NCBI GenBank assembly: GCA_963829355.1
Contig: CAWHHZ010000020.1
Coordinates: 1 to 64,000, forward strand
Length of the DNA: 64,000 nucleotides
Source: CAWHHZ01 sp963829355
Lineage (GTDB): Bacteria > Acidobacteriota > Thermoanaerobaculia > Gp7-AA8 > JAHWKK01
Direction: 5' to 3'
The notes under the pieces were generated by a model. That model was not told where the DNA came from, made no database searches, and was given only the letters and a program-made list of their open reading frames with translations. Of the stretch, positions 44,700-53,837 are shown piece after piece. The position numbers were made by a program, and so were the translations under genes. Every line of letters begins with the position of its first letter. Positions within the stretch are counted from its first letter, which is position 1.

Positions 44700-47663
44700 A
44701 TGTCGACAATCGAGCTGGGGCCGGGAACCGTGCTTCTCCATTACCGTCTTCTCGAGCCTCTCGGCGAAGGCGGGATGGGAGTGGTGTGGAAAGCAGTCGA
44801 CACGGCGCTCGATCGTGAGGTTGCGATCAAGGTTCTTCCCGCGGCCTTCGCGGCCGATCCGGGACGCCTGACGCGATTCGAGCGCGAGGCGAAGCTGCTC
44901 GCGTCGCTCTCTCATCCCAACATCGCGGCGATCTACGGTTTTCACGAGGCAGAGGGTGTGCGCTTTCTCGCGATGGAGCTCGTGCGTGGAACGACTCTGA
45001 CCGAAGAGATCTCCCGAGGACTGACACCGATGCGTGTCGTCGAGCTCGCCGCGACAATCGCCGATGGTCTCGCAGCGGCACATCGCGAGCACGTGACGCA
45101 TCGTGACCTGAAGCCTGACAACATCATGATCGACCGAGACGGGCGGCCGAAGATTCTCGACTTCGGTCTGGCAAAGCTCGGATCCGAAGCGACGTCGGAC
45201 GACGCGGAAACGGCACTCCGAGACGCAACGATCACTCGCCAGGGGACAGTACTCGGCACGGTCGCCTACATGTCGCCCGAGCAGGCCCAGGGCCGTTCCG
45301 TCGGGCCGCGCTCCGACATTTTCTCTCTCGGCATCGTCCTCTACGAGATGACGACGGGCAAAAGACCTTTCACCGGAGACAACAGCGTCTCGATCATCAC
45401 ATCGATTCTTCGTGATACGCCAGAGCCGGTCACCAGGGTCGTCCGCACCGCGCCGACGCCGCTCGGCGACATCATCAGGCGCTGCCTCGAGAAGAACCCC
45501 GAGGACCGCTACGACGACGCATCAGGAGTGCGCGACGATCTGGTGACGCTGCGCGATCAGCTCGTCTCCGATCCGGGACGTATCCGCCTCGGGGCGCCGC
45601 GATCGAAACGAGCCCTGATTGCTGCGGCAGCCGTCCTCGTCCTGCTCCTCGGGCTGGTCGGGAACTGGTGGTTCAGACGGGAGGCGAAGCAGCGATGGGT
45701 CGACGAGGAGGGGCTTCCGCGACTCGAGGCGATGGTCGACAGCATTCAGGGGCTGCAGGAGGGCCGCGAGAGCTGGGACTCGTTCGTGCTCGCAAGGCAG
45801 ATCGAAGAGATATCGCCGGCCCACCCGCTGGTCGAGCGGTTGAGGTCGAGGTTCTCGCGCGAGATCGCAATCAACTCTGAACCCGCGGGGGCGAAGGTGT
45901 TCGCACGTTTCTACGACGACCCGGACACCGAGCCACTGTTCATCGGCACGACCCCGATCGAGACCATCCACTATCCGCTCGGCATCACACGCATCCGTTT
46001 CGAGATCGATGGAAGGCGTCCCGTCGACGACGTCGTCTGGAACCTCGGATACTTCGCGGGCGATGAGATTGACGTGCAGTTCGCCGACGACACGAGTGTT
46101 CCCACCGACATGGCGTACGTTCCTCCCGGGGAGTTCGGCATGTTCATGCCGGGTCTCGATCATCTCGATCCGGAACCGACGACGGCGTTCCTGATGGATC
46201 GGCACGAGGTGACGAATGCCGAATTCAAACGCTTCGTCGATGCGGGCGGTTACACCAAACGCGACTACTGGACCGAGCCGTTCCGCGACGGAGAACGCGA
46301 GATCGCATTCGAGGAGGCGATGAGCCGCTTCACCGATCGCACAGGGCGTCCGGGCCCGGCGACGTGGGAGGTCGGCGTCTATCCAACCGGACAGGACGAA
46401 CACCCCGTCTCAGGCGTGAGCTGGTACGAAGCCGCGGCCTACGCCGAGTGGGCGGGGAAGCGGTTGCCGACGATCTTTCACTGGAACCGCGTCGCGTACA
46501 CCGTTGCGAGCTCGAGGATCGTGCCGCTCGCGAACCTGGGGGCGAGCGCGCCCGTTCCCGTCGGAAGCTCACGCAGCGAGAACCGTTTCGGCGTGACCGA
46601 CCTCGCGGGCAATGTGCGCGAATGGGTCTGGAACGAGAGCGACCGGCAGGGGAGATTCATCCTGGGCGGGGGCTGGAACGATCCCGATTACGCCTTTGTC
46701 GATGCCTACGCGCAGCCGGCGTTCGACCGCTCGGTCACCAATGGATTCCGCTGCATCCGACTCCTCGAGGACGAACCGCACATCGCGATTCTCGAGCGCA
46801 GCATCGCGCTTCCCTTCCGCGACTTCTTCGCGGAAACACCAGTGGCTGACGACGTCTTCGCGCAATTCGTTCGACAATTCGCCTACGACAAAACTCCGCT
46901 AAATGCGAAGATCGAGGATGAGCGGCCCGTGGAAGGCGGTACGCGCCAGAAGATCACGTTCGATGCCGCGTACGGCGATGAGCGGATGATGGCCTACCTC
47001 TTCCTTCCCGATGCGGGACGTCCCCCGTTTCAGACGGTCGTGGTGTTCCCCGGCTCCGGCTCGATCGGCATGAAGTCGAGCGATTCGCTCGAGCTGGGAC
47101 GCGTCGACTTCCTCCTTCGAGGAGGGCGCGCAGTCATCTGGCCGATCTACAAGAGCACCTACGAGCGCGGAGACGATCTGAGCTCGGACTATCCTGAAGA
47201 AACCACGTTCTACAAGGATCACGTCATCATGTGGGGCAAGGATCTCGCGCGCTCGATCGACTATCTCGAGACGCGAGAGGATGTCGACTCTGATCGCATC
47301 GCGTACTACGGCCTCAGCTGGGGCGCGGCGATGGGGGCGATCCTGCCGGCGATCGAGCCGCGCATCAGGACGAATATCCTGTATGTCGCAGGGATGACCT
47401 TCCAGCGGGCGCTCCCCGAGGCCGACCAGATCAATTACGTGACGCGTGTCAGGCAACCGACGCTGATTCTTAACGGCGAGCTCGACTTCTTCTTTCCCAC
47501 CGAGACGTCACAGAAACCACTGTTTGAGCTCCTCGGCACGCCCCCGAAAGACAAGAAGCGGCTCGTCTACCCGGGAGGCCACTCGGTGCCCCGGATCGAG
47601 ATGGTCAGAGAGTCGCTGCAGTGGCTCGACCATTATCTCGGGCCGGTGAGCTCGAGCGGCTGA
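44700..47663 (+). CDS. Ser/Thr kinase - SUMF1 - alpha/beta hydrolase fusion
   Basis: The 987-residue protein has an N-terminal kinase (residues 15-285): 'GEGGMGVVW', K44, 'HRDLKPDN' (133-140), 'DFGLAK' (153-158), 'GTVAYMSPEQAQGRS'. One membrane segment lies at about 304-325. A PEGA-like part follows (390-450), then a formylglycine-generating-enzyme-like (SUMF1) domain (about 470-690; 'DRHEVTNAEFKRFVD', 'GNVREWVW', 'TNGFRCIR'), and a C-terminal alpha/beta hydrolase (745-985) with nucleophile Ser in 'GLSWGAAMG' and 'GGHSVP'. The topology puts the last two domains outside the inner membrane. A signalling receptor with an enzymatic sensor is likely; the substrate is unknown. Confidence 0.9.
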   Translation: MSTIELGPGTVLLHYRLLEPLGEGGMGVVWKAVDTALDREVAIKVLPAAFAADPGRLTRFEREAKLLASLSHPNIAAIYGFHEAEGVRFLAMELVRGTTLTEEISRGLTPMRVVELAATIADGLAAAHREHVTHRDLKPDNIMIDRDGRPKILDFGLAKLGSEATSDDAETALRDATITRQGTVLGTVAYMSPEQAQGRSVGPRSDIFSLGIVLYEMTTGKRPFTGDNSVSIITSILRDTPEPVTRVVRTAPTPLGDIIRRCLEKNPEDRYDDASGVRDDLVTLRDQLVSDPGRIRLGAPRSKRALIAAAAVLVLLLGLVGNWWFRREAKQRWVDEEGLPRLEAMVDSIQGLQEGRESWDSFVLARQIEEISPAHPLVERLRSRFSREIAINSEPAGAKVFARFYDDPDTEPLFIGTTPIETIHYPLGITRIRFEIDGRRPVDDVVWNLGYFAGDEIDVQFADDTSVPTDMAYVPPGEFGMFMPGLDHLDPEPTTAFLMDRHEVTNAEFKRFVDAGGYTKRDYWTEPFRDGEREIAFEEAMSRFTDRTGRPGPATWEVGVYPTGQDEHPVSGVSWYEAAAYAEWAGKRLPTIFHWNRVAYTVASSRIVPLANLGASAPVPVGSSRSENRFGVTDLAGNVREWVWNESDRQGRFILGGGWNDPDYAFVDAYAQPAFDRSVTNGFRCIRLLEDEPHIAILERSIALPFRDFFAETPVADDVFAQFVRQFAYDKTPLNAKIEDERPVEGGTRQKITFDAAYGDERMMAYLFLPDAGRPPFQTVVVFPGSGSIGMKSSDSLELGRVDFLLRGGRAVIWPIYKSTYERGDDLSSDYPEETTFYKDHVIMWGKDLARSIDYLETREDVDSDRIAYYGLSWGAAMGAILPAIEPRIRTNILYVAGMTFQRALPEADQINYVTRVRQPTLILNGELDFFFPTETSQKPLFELLGTPPKDKKRLVYPGGHSVPRIEMVRESLQWLDHYLGPVSSSG

Positions 47664-48183
47664 AGTCGCACCGACACCAGCCAGCCTTCCGCGCAGGAGA
47701 CGTCCTTCATTTTAGGCGGAAGGATTGCCGGTCAGAGACGTGGCCCTCGAGGAGCCAGTGCGTCGTCCGAGGACAGTCTGAGCACACCGGAGGTGTGCCG
47801 GAAGGTAGCGGTGGTAGCGCCGGAGGCGCAACCACCGGTGCATGTCGCCCACCCCAACACGCAGCACCCCGGCAGGGGTGCCGGACGTCGCCCTGGGAAG
47901 ACAGTTCATGCCGCAGAGCACACTCAGCCGGAAACCGACAGCTCATGCCGAATCGCGACACGACTTTGCGAAGTAAAGTTACGATTCTGGCTCCGGCCCT
48001 AACTTTAGGCGATTCTGGCTCCGGCCCTAACTTTACAGCGGCCAGGGAACGAACTGACGTATTTGATCTCGAGGTGTGATCCCAAGTCAGTCCCTGCAGA
48101 ATCATGTGGCTCCCGTTCCTGTTGCCGGGGGAAAGCCGGTATCATGAAGCCGTTGAAGCATGACATGCAGGGGGCACGATTCG
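47664..48183. repeat. Multi-hairpin repeat copy 3 and two family-4 palindromes
   Basis: 47783-47886 is the CACACCGGAGGTGTG multi-hairpin element. 47946-48034 carries two adjacent family-4 units (AAAGTTACGATTCTGGCTCC, CCCTAACTTTA twice). No gene is seen in this stretch of about 500 bases. Confidence 0.75.
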
Positions 48184-48432
48184 ATGAGTGACTGGAGAGA
48201 GATGATCGTCTCGGATCCGGAGATCGTGGTTGGCAAACCAGTGATCGCCGGGACCCGTCTCACGGTAGAATTCATTCTCGAACGGCTCTCCGACGGCTGG
48301 ACGGAACCAGAACTGATCGAGAACTATCCCGGTCTGACGATCGAGCAGATCCACGCGTGTCTGGCATACGCCGCCGAGGCTCTGTCCGAGGTGCAGGTCT
48401 ACTCGATTCCCCTGAGCCGGCACGGCGGATGA
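48184..48432 (+). CDS. DUF433 antitoxin, pair 2
   Basis: The product from ATG 48184 is 82 residues: 'MSDWREMIVSDPEIVVGKPV', 'IAGTRLTVEFILERLSDGWT' and 'ENYPGLTIEQIHACLAYAAE'. It is a DUF433 antitoxin of a different subtype than pair 1. Its stop overlaps the DUF5615 ATG by 4 bases (ATGA). Confidence 0.88.
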   Translation: MSDWREMIVSDPEIVVGKPVIAGTRLTVEFILERLSDGWTEPELIENYPGLTIEQIHACLAYAAEALSEVQVYSIPLSRHGG

Positions 48433-48782
48433 AGTTTCTTGCCGACGCGAATATCCCGCGCCGTCTCGTCGATCGTCTTCGTGCGACAGGTCACGAGATC
48501 TTCTGGGCCTACGAGGATGCCGCGCCTGGAACTTCTGATGAGGATCTGATCGGACGCGCGGCGGCCGAGGATCGCGTCATCCTTACCTGGGACAAAGATT
48601 TCGGTGAGCTCGTGTTCTCGCACGGACATCGAGTCGGAGTCATTCTGATTCGGATGCGGAACGTCAGCCTGAAAGTGCTGGTCGACACTGTGGTGGACCT
48701 GGTCCAGAGTAGCGACGAACTACAGCATCTCTTCGTCGTGATCGAATCCGGCCGCGTCCGCCGCACCCCCCTCCCTCATTGA
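48429..48782 (+). CDS. DUF5615 PIN-like toxin, pair 2
   Basis: The 117-residue protein begins 'MKFLADANIPRRLVDRLRAT' and has 'GHEIFWAYEDAAPGTSDEDL' and 'RVILTWDKDFGELVF', with the acidic residues of PIN-like RNases (D6, D in 'TWDKDF'). It forms a TA operon with the preceding DUF433 gene. Confidence 0.88.
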   Translation: MKFLADANIPRRLVDRLRATGHEIFWAYEDAAPGTSDEDLIGRAAAEDRVILTWDKDFGELVFSHGHRVGVILIRMRNVSLKVLVDTVVDLVQSSDELQHLFVVIESGRVRRTPLPH

Positions 48783-48870
48783 TGACCCTGCCGTAATTGT
48801 CGCTCTACGACAGTAAGCTCACACCTCCTCTAAAGTATGCCCCAATGTATCTCTCCTTCCGAAGACCCCG

Positions 48871-48911
48871 CCTCGAAAACTTAACTTTCTAGCTCCGACG
48901 TTAAGTTTTCC
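48871..48911. repeat. GAAAACTTAAC...GTTAAGTTTTC palindrome (family 5), copy 1
   Basis: Perfect 11-base arms GAAAACTTAAC and GTTAAGTTTTC around TTTCTAGCTCCGAC. Closely related copies are at 56065, 58414 and 63077; diverged copies at 50175, 57369 and 63230. Confidence 0.8.
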
Positions 48912-48957
48912 GACCCGTCGCCATTCGCGGGCTGGTGTCTGTCCTAAACATCTGAGC

Positions 48958-49047
48958 ATGATCTTCTCTCCGGACAGAAAGATTCTGGAGATCGTCGGTG
49001 ACATAGAACCGGAACCGCTCGAGCTGTGGGTTGTGCTTTTCCATTAA
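48958..49047 (+). pseudogene. 5' fragment of a RES-domain toxin gene
   Basis: 'MIFSPDRKILEIVGDIEPEP' matches the first residues of the intact RES protein at 57872, then shifts and stops after 29 codons. It lies between a family-5 palindrome and the UPF0175/DUF3368 pair. Confidence 0.7.
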
Positions 49048-49106
49048 GCCGGATGGCTCGATCATTAGGGCTACCGCAATGCGATTCTTAGAGGTACGAT
49101 TGAGCC

Positions 49107-49358
49107 ATGGCCAGCGTGCAGGTTGAGTTACCGGAGAGCGTTCTCGCGGCATTACGGAAGGCCCCTCATGAGGTTGGCCCGGAGATGCGCATTGCCGCAG
49201 CAATTCATTGGTATCAGCAGAGCTTGATCTCTATGGAGAGGGCGGCAGAAGTCGCGGGGATGAACCGAACCGAGTTTCTGGCGGAGCTGTCCCGTCGGCG
49301 GGTCGATGTGTTCGTGGTAGATGATGAGGACCTCGCGCGAGAGCTCGAGAATGCCTGA
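49107..49358 (+). CDS. UPF0175 antitoxin, copy 1
   Basis: The 83-residue protein 'MASVQVELPESVLAALRKAP' ... 'HWYQQSLISMERAAEVAGMN' and 'RTEFLAELSRRRVDVFVVD' is a UPF0175 (winged-HTH) antitoxin. It overlaps the DUF3368 gene by 8 bases. The copy at 56428-56679 encodes the identical protein. Confidence 0.9.
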   Translation: MASVQVELPESVLAALRKAPHEVGPEMRIAAAIHWYQQSLISMERAAEVAGMNRTEFLAELSRRRVDVFVVDDEDLARELENA

Positions 49359-49836
49359 TCGTCTCGTCGTCAACGCTTCCCCATTGATCTTTCTCGGCAA
49401 CGGCAATCGGCTCGAGCTGCTGCGAGATTTCACTGAAGGACCTGTGATCGTACCCGGGGTCGTCCTGGACGAGATCCTGTCAGGCGGGCATCACGACCGG
49501 GCGGCCGAGGCGGTGAGAAAGTCGAGCTGGCTTCAGGCAGGCACTCCCGACTCAATGCCGCCAGAAGTGCTGGAGTGGGATCTCGGTGCGGGTGAGTCCG
49601 CCGTCATCGCGATCTCACTGGAGACTGAAGGTGCGAGGCCAGTGATCGATGATCTTGCTGGCCGCCGGTGTGCGAGAGCGTTCGATCTGGACGTGATCGG
49701 AACTCTGGGTCTTGTGATCGCAGCGCATCGTCGCGGAACGGTCGACGACCCTCGGAGAGTTCTGCTCGAACTGAGGGATGCCGGAATGTGGCTCTCCGAT
49801 GAGGTATTGGAGAAGGCCCTCAAGAAGAACGACTAA
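49351..49836 (+). CDS. DUF3368 PIN-like toxin, copy 1
   Basis: From ATG 49351 the protein is 161 residues: 'MPDRLVVNASPLIFLGNGNR', 'GVVLDEIL', 'LGAGESAVIAISLETEG' and 'VIDDLAGRRCARAFDLDVIG'. These are the DUF3368 words (N/D-ASPLI, GESA, DD--ARR-A) of PIN-fold RNases. It pairs with the UPF0175 antitoxin. The copy at 56672-57157 is identical in protein sequence. Confidence 0.9.
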   Translation: MPDRLVVNASPLIFLGNGNRLELLRDFTEGPVIVPGVVLDEILSGGHHDRAAEAVRKSSWLQAGTPDSMPPEVLEWDLGAGESAVIAISLETEGARPVIDDLAGRRCARAFDLDVIGTLGLVIAAHRRGTVDDPRRVLLELRDAGMWLSDEVLEKALKKND

Positions 49837-49910
49837 TCGCTTTTCGACAGGTCGCTCTCCTATCGTCCTCCCCACCACGGAAGATCCGGCGGAGGTTTTT
49901 GCTAGACAGT

Positions 49911-49998
49911 GGTTCTACTGTGTGTAGAAGTGTGCGCAGAATCAGCTTCGGATTCTACGTCTCGTAGATTTGACCGCCGAACAAAGACCTGGCCCCCA
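49911..49998. repeat. Family-3 repeat behind TA copy 1
   Basis: GGTTCTACTGTGTGTAGAAG, then GATTCTACGTCTCGTAGATT and GACCGCCGAACAAAGACCTG. The equivalent repeat follows TA copy 2 at 57235. Confidence 0.75.
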
Positions 49999-50174
49999 GC
50001 CTCGAAGTGGTCGGAGTCGACGGAGGAGTTCTTGCCGTCTTTCAATGACGATTACGTCGCGGTTCAGCTGGAGGCGATGGATTGGAATCTCGTCGGAGTG
50101 ACGAATTTGGCTCAGTGCTCTCGCCACGGCTCAGAATAGCAATGATGTCAACCTGAAGATTCTCGAAGGCATCT

Positions 50175-50252
50175 GAAAACTTATATTTTGAGCTTTGAGG
50201 TTAAGTTCTACGATCGCAATCGGCAGAAGCCGTTCGTCATGATCCGACATCC
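50175..50252. repeat. Diverged family-5 palindrome abutting a small-gene 5' fragment
   Basis: GAAAACTTATATTTTGAGC and GAGGTTAAGTTCT form the palindrome (50175-50210). Directly beside it, 50212-50252 on the minus strand encodes 'MSDHDERLLPIAI', the start of the small-gene family, cut at the palindrome. The preceding bases CTCGAAGGCATC resemble the end of the RAYT remnant near 63220. Confidence 0.65.
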
Positions 50253-50326
50253 CTCGATCGTACCTCGGCTACCTGCGGTTCTACTTCTCGTAGAATCCGA
50301 GATAATCGTCAGGGGTCTCGAACCAG

Positions 50327-50432
50327 CACACCGGAGGTGTGCCGGAAGGTAGCCGGTGGTAGCGCCGGAGGCGCAACCACCGGTTCAAGACGACCCTCCC
50401 CAACACGCAGCACCCCGGTAGGGGTGCCGGGA
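50327..50432. repeat. Multi-hairpin repeat, copy 4
   Basis: Nearly identical to 39802-39906, including about 80 bases upstream. A family-4 copy follows at about 50474-50535. Confidence 0.75.
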
Positions 50433-50633
50433 CTCGCGGCCTGGGAAGACAGTTCATGCCGCAGAGCGACACCTCACGCCGAATCGCGACACGACTTTGC
50501 GAAGTAAAGTTTAGATTCGAGGTGTGACCCCAAGTTAAAGTTTTCCTTCTCGTAGAGTTCACCGCAGACCAAAGACCTCGCACCAGGGGTCTTCGGCTCG
50601 AAGACCCACAGCGCGCGAGGAATTCCTGAAATC

Positions 50634-50656
50634 ACATTAACCTTTCGTGTTAATGT
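50634..50656 (+). promoter_or_regulatory. Probable HigA operator
   Basis: ACATTAAC and GTTAATGT, an 8-base inverted repeat spaced by 7 bases, lie directly upstream of the HigB start at 50663. HigBA operons are usually autorepressed through such palindromes. Confidence 0.6.
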
Positions 50657-50662
50657 ATTCTG

Positions 50663-50998
50663 GTGCAAATTGAATTCGCGTCGAAGAAGTTGGCGAAGGA
50701 GTGCAATGATTTTCAGCTTCTCCGTCGACGTTATGGTGACCGCCGGGCGAAGGTGCTACGCCGCCGTCTGGACGAAATAGACGCCGCACGCACCATGGCC
50801 CAGCTCGCTACTCTGCCCGCAGGGCGCTATCACGAGCTCGTCGGGAATCGGAAACGCCAGATTTCAGCCGATCTCGATCATCCGTACCGCCTGATCTTCA
50901 AACCGGCCGACCCGGTGCCTCTGCGAGCTGATGGGGGGCTCGACTGGGAAGCAGTCACTGTAGTCGTTATTTTAGAAATTGCCGACACGCATGAATGA
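50663..50998 (+). CDS. higB: HigB/RelE-like toxin
   Basis: The 111-residue protein opens at GTG 50663 and reads 'VQIEFASKKLAKECNDFQLL', 'GRYHELVGNRKRQISADLDH' and 'PYRLIFKPADPVPLRADGGL'. This fits HigB-type mRNA interferases ('H-L-G-R-G-----L---YRLIF'). The toxin gene precedes the antitoxin, the usual higBA order, with an 8-base overlap. Confidence 0.85.
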   Translation: MQIEFASKKLAKECNDFQLLRRRYGDRRAKVLRRRLDEIDAARTMAQLATLPAGRYHELVGNRKRQISADLDHPYRLIFKPADPVPLRADGGLDWEAVTVVVILEIADTHE

Positions 50999-52100
50999 AA
51001 GGCAAAACATGATCAGCTCGACCCAGTATCAGCCTGACTTTGTAACCCCGCCCGGGGAAACGCTGCAGGAAACGCTCGAGGTCCTCGGAATGTCGCAGGC
51101 AGAGGCGGCGAACCGAATGGGGCGCCCCCTGAAAACGATCAATGAGATCATCAAGGGCAAAGTAGCGATTACACCCGACACAGCCCTGCAACTCGAGCGG
51201 ATCACTTCTGTTCCTGCGTCCTTCTGGAACGCCCGCGAAGCGCGGTATCGCGAATTCCTGGCCTCCGAGGCTGAAAGGGAGCGGCTCGAGCGGCAGGACA
51301 AATGGCTGAATCAACTCCCGGTTTCGAAGATGGTGAAATTGGGATGGGTGGCGAAGGGGCGATCGAAGGTGGAACAAGCGCGTCATCTGCTGACCTTCTT
51401 CAGTGTCGCGACACCCGAGCTGCTCGAGCAGAGAGTTCACGTGCAGTTTCGTCAATCAGTCAAACGGAAGGCGAATCCGTGGGCTCAGCTGGCCTGGCTC
51501 CGCAGAGGAACGATCGAGGCCGGGCAGATTACCTGCTCGCCGTATCAGCCGGATCTGTTTCGTGTCGCACTTCAGGAAGCGCGGACACTCACGAGTTCCG
51601 ACCTCGGCAACGCAACCGAAGCCTTGAGGGAGATCTGTCGTCAGGCCGGAGTTGCCGTCGTCTACGTCCCCGAGCTTCCCAACACGTGCGCCTGGGGCGC
51701 GACTCGGTGGATTACCTCAACCAAAGCGCTGATCCAGCTCAGCATGCGTTACAAGACCGACGATCACTTCTGGTTCACCTTCTTTCACGAAGCCGCACAT
51801 GTGTTGAAGCACGGGAAGCGGGACGAGTTCGTCGAATGCGACGCCGATGACGCAAATCAGCAGGAAAAGGAATCGGAGGCCGACCGTTTCGCAGCCGAAT
51901 TTCTCATCCCCTCGGCACGTCTGAACGAGTTTCTTGCTGAACGATGGAAGTCAAAAGCCGCGGTAAATCGCTTCGCGTCTCGAATCGGCGTCGCGCCGGG
52001 GATCGTGGTGGGACGCCTCCAGCATGAAGGCCACCTGCCGCACAGTCACTTCAATGACCTGAAGCGTCGGATGGAGTTTTCGAGCGGTTCTACAGTCTGA
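50991..52100 (+). CDS. higA: HigA-like antitoxin fused to an ImmA/IrrE peptidase domain
   Basis: The protein (369 residues from ATG 50991, or 363 from ATG 51009 with GAAAGG upstream) has an N-terminal XRE helix-turn-helix ('LEVLGMSQAEAANRMGRPLK', 'TINEIIKGK') and a C-terminal M78 domain with 'FFHEAAHVLKHG' (HExxH) and 'ESEADRFAAEFLIP'. It would bind the palindrome upstream of higB and neutralise HigB. The metallopeptidase part may cleave a repressor or the antitoxin itself (inference). Confidence 0.88.
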   Translation: MNERQNMISSTQYQPDFVTPPGETLQETLEVLGMSQAEAANRMGRPLKTINEIIKGKVAITPDTALQLERITSVPASFWNAREARYREFLASEAERERLERQDKWLNQLPVSKMVKLGWVAKGRSKVEQARHLLTFFSVATPELLEQRVHVQFRQSVKRKANPWAQLAWLRRGTIEAGQITCSPYQPDLFRVALQEARTLTSSDLGNATEALREICRQAGVAVVYVPELPNTCAWGATRWITSTKALIQLSMRYKTDDHFWFTFFHEAAHVLKHGKRDEFVECDADDANQQEKESEADRFAAEFLIPSARLNEFLAERWKSKAAVNRFASRIGVAPGIVVGRLQHEGHLPHSHFNDLKRRMEFSSGSTV

Positions 52101-52616
52101 AGCCAACCGGATGCGATACAGGTAGAAGCGAGTGCGGTCTCAAGATGACAGCTCATGCCGCAGGGCGACAACTCATGCCGGCAACCGACAGCTCAGGCCG
52201 AATCACGACACCGCTTTGCGAAGTAAAGTGAAAATTCTGGCTCTGACCCTAACATTAACCGCGCGGCTCACGATCATCCATCCGGATCAGATCGTACCTC
52301 GGTCGCCCAATGATCCACTCCTCGTAGACCCAGATGGACGACTCAACTCATAAACCGCATGACCATGTGCGGTCGTGTGCCTCAGTACAGTTGGCACACG
52401 TGATTGTACCTCGGGAGGTGCTTTCCACCCCGGAGAGGAACAGCGAGCCGCTGGGGCGCAGCCCGACTTTGCAGAGTAAAGTTACTTTTCTGGCTCTGAC
52501 CCCAATTTAATCTTCCCACATCCCGTAGATTTGACCGCCGACCAAAGACCTGACCCCAAAGCTCCGCAAAGCTCCGCAAAGCTCCGCAAAGCTCCGAGGT
52601 CCCTAACTTCCCCTTT
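52101..52616. repeat. Repeat-filled spacer: family-4 copies and GCTCCGCAAA tandem
   Basis: Family-4 units lie at about 52197-52258 and 52468-52512 (AAAGTTACTTTTCTGGCTCT, GACCCCAATTTAA). A family-3 tail is at 52520-52558, followed by about four tandem GCTCCGCAAA units (52559-52600). About 80 bases from 52283 recur at 61170-61250. No gene is supported. Confidence 0.7.
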
Positions 52617-52871
52617 TTACTGACGATCTTCCGAAAAGAGAACGGTCTCGATCCGCTCGACCCGTGATTCGAGACTGGTGAGGCGCTGGTCCAGTGCAGT
52701 GTAAGAGAGTTTGATCATCGAACGAGTTTCCCCGAACTCGCCCCGAGTCTCCGCGTGATGTCGGTCGACCTTCGCGTCGAGCAGCGAGATGGCTTCGAGG
52801 ATCCGATCGAACTTCTGATCGTTCGCTTCCGCGAGAACGTCGAAATGTCGTTTCAGTTCCCCGTCATCCAT
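52617..52871 (-). CDS. Small coiled-coil protein
   Basis: The 84-residue protein 'MDDGELKRHFDVLAEANDQK' ... 'LDQRLTSLESRVERIETVLF' is a continuous heptad-rich helix. Short proteins of this type are frequent beside TA and mobile genes, but no function is known. Its 3' end is duplicated at 42930-43007. Confidence 0.6.
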   Translation of the reverse strand: MDDGELKRHFDVLAEANDQKFDRILEAISLLDAKVDRHHAETRGEFGETRSMIKLSYTALDQRLTSLESRVERIETVLFSEDRQ

Positions 52872-53354
52872 TCGGTTTCCTCCGCCGGATCGTCGAGAGG
52901 CTGGATCCAGAGATCAGTTTACCATCCCATCGTCAGGTGCAGTCCCCTGCGTCGGATGGTGGATTCCACCGCAACAGACGCCGCCAGAGTCGATCTACTC
53001 CGATGAGGTATGAGAGGAGGCCCTCCAGGAGAACGACTGAATCGCTTTTCGACGGCGGCCCTCCGACCGACCTCCACAACACAGAAGATCCGCCGGGGGT
53101 TCTTGCTCGACAGTGGTTCTACTGACCGTAGAAATTTCAACGGGATCGACTTCGGATTCTACCTCTCGTAGATTCGACCGCCGACCAAAGACCTGCCCCC
53201 AGAGGTCGAGGTATGAGGTGCGAGGTAAGAGTTTTTCAGCCACCTCGCCGGCCAGTGGAAGATTTCGCTGCTGCTCCCGCGCAGCTCTGACACCCGTTCA
53301 GAGGTCGTTCGGTGACCTGCTCGTTGCGCTATTATTCCACCCAGCAGGTACTGG
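52872..53354. repeat. DUF3368 3' fossil, family-3 repeat and spacer
   Basis: 53003-53125 matches the end of the DUF3368 gene and its trailer (GATGAGGTAT, GAGAACGACTGA, ATCGCTTTTCGAC) with an internal stop, then a family-3 repeat at 53113-53201. No active gene is seen; the rest of the stretch has no recognised content. Confidence 0.65.
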
Positions 53355-53837
53355 ATGGCAGTCACTTACTCAGACAGCGACATCTCGCAGCTTCTCATGG
53401 AGCGAAAGCCATTACCCGCTGACTGGCGCGCTCGTCTGACTCTGCGCGACAAACGGGGTCACAAGGAGCGTGATCTCCAGATCGCCGGCGATGCGGGCAA
53501 CGAATTCCGAATCATTCTTCGGCAGAACAGTATCAATCATCTCGATTTCTCCGTCATCCTGACAGTGAGAGTTCCGAAATCGACAGCCTGGTTTCGCCTT
53601 CGCAGGTACAACGGGAAGAGTCATGAACACACGAACCAGATAAAGGACCAGACATTTTATGGGTTTCACATTCATACGGCGACGGAACGCTATCAGGATC
53701 TCGGGCCTCGGGAAGACTCGTATGCGGAGCCGACTGACCGATATGGCGACTTTCACGGTGCAATGCGCTGCCTGATCGATGATGCAAATCTGACGGTTCC
53801 GCCCGAGGCTCAGGAGAGCCTGTTTGGAGAGATGTAG
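53355..53837 (+). CDS. DUF6978-like protein
   Basis: The 160-residue protein has 'ERDLQIAGDAGNEFRIILRQ', 'NSINHLDFSVILTVRVP', 'WFRLRRYNGKSHEHTNQIK' and 'FYGFHIHTATERYQDLG', which I recognise as the DUF6978 pattern. Conserved His residues ('HEHTN', 'FHIHTATERYQ') could form an active or metal site. It overlaps the DUF1828 gene by one base and is the first gene of a three-gene cassette. Function unknown. Confidence 0.7.
   Translation: MAVTYSDSDISQLLMERKPLPADWRARLTLRDKRGHKERDLQIAGDAGNEFRIILRQNSINHLDFSVILTVRVPKSTAWFRLRRYNGKSHEHTNQIKDQTFYGFHIHTATERYQDLGPREDSYAEPTDRYGDFHGAMRCLIDDANLTVPPEAQESLFGEM

Noticed and set aside
48871..48911. Integron attC-like reading of ACTTAAC...GTTAAGT
   Set aside because: The arms fit the RYYYAAC/GTTRRRY consensus, but the site is only about 40 bases, has no inner L boxes, neighbours lie on both strands, and no integron integrase is present. 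A REP/RAYT origin explains more.
52360..52402. Possible start of an SRAP (HMCES-like) gene, 'MTMCGRV'
   Set aside because: Only seven codons look similar before a stop; no further homology follows.
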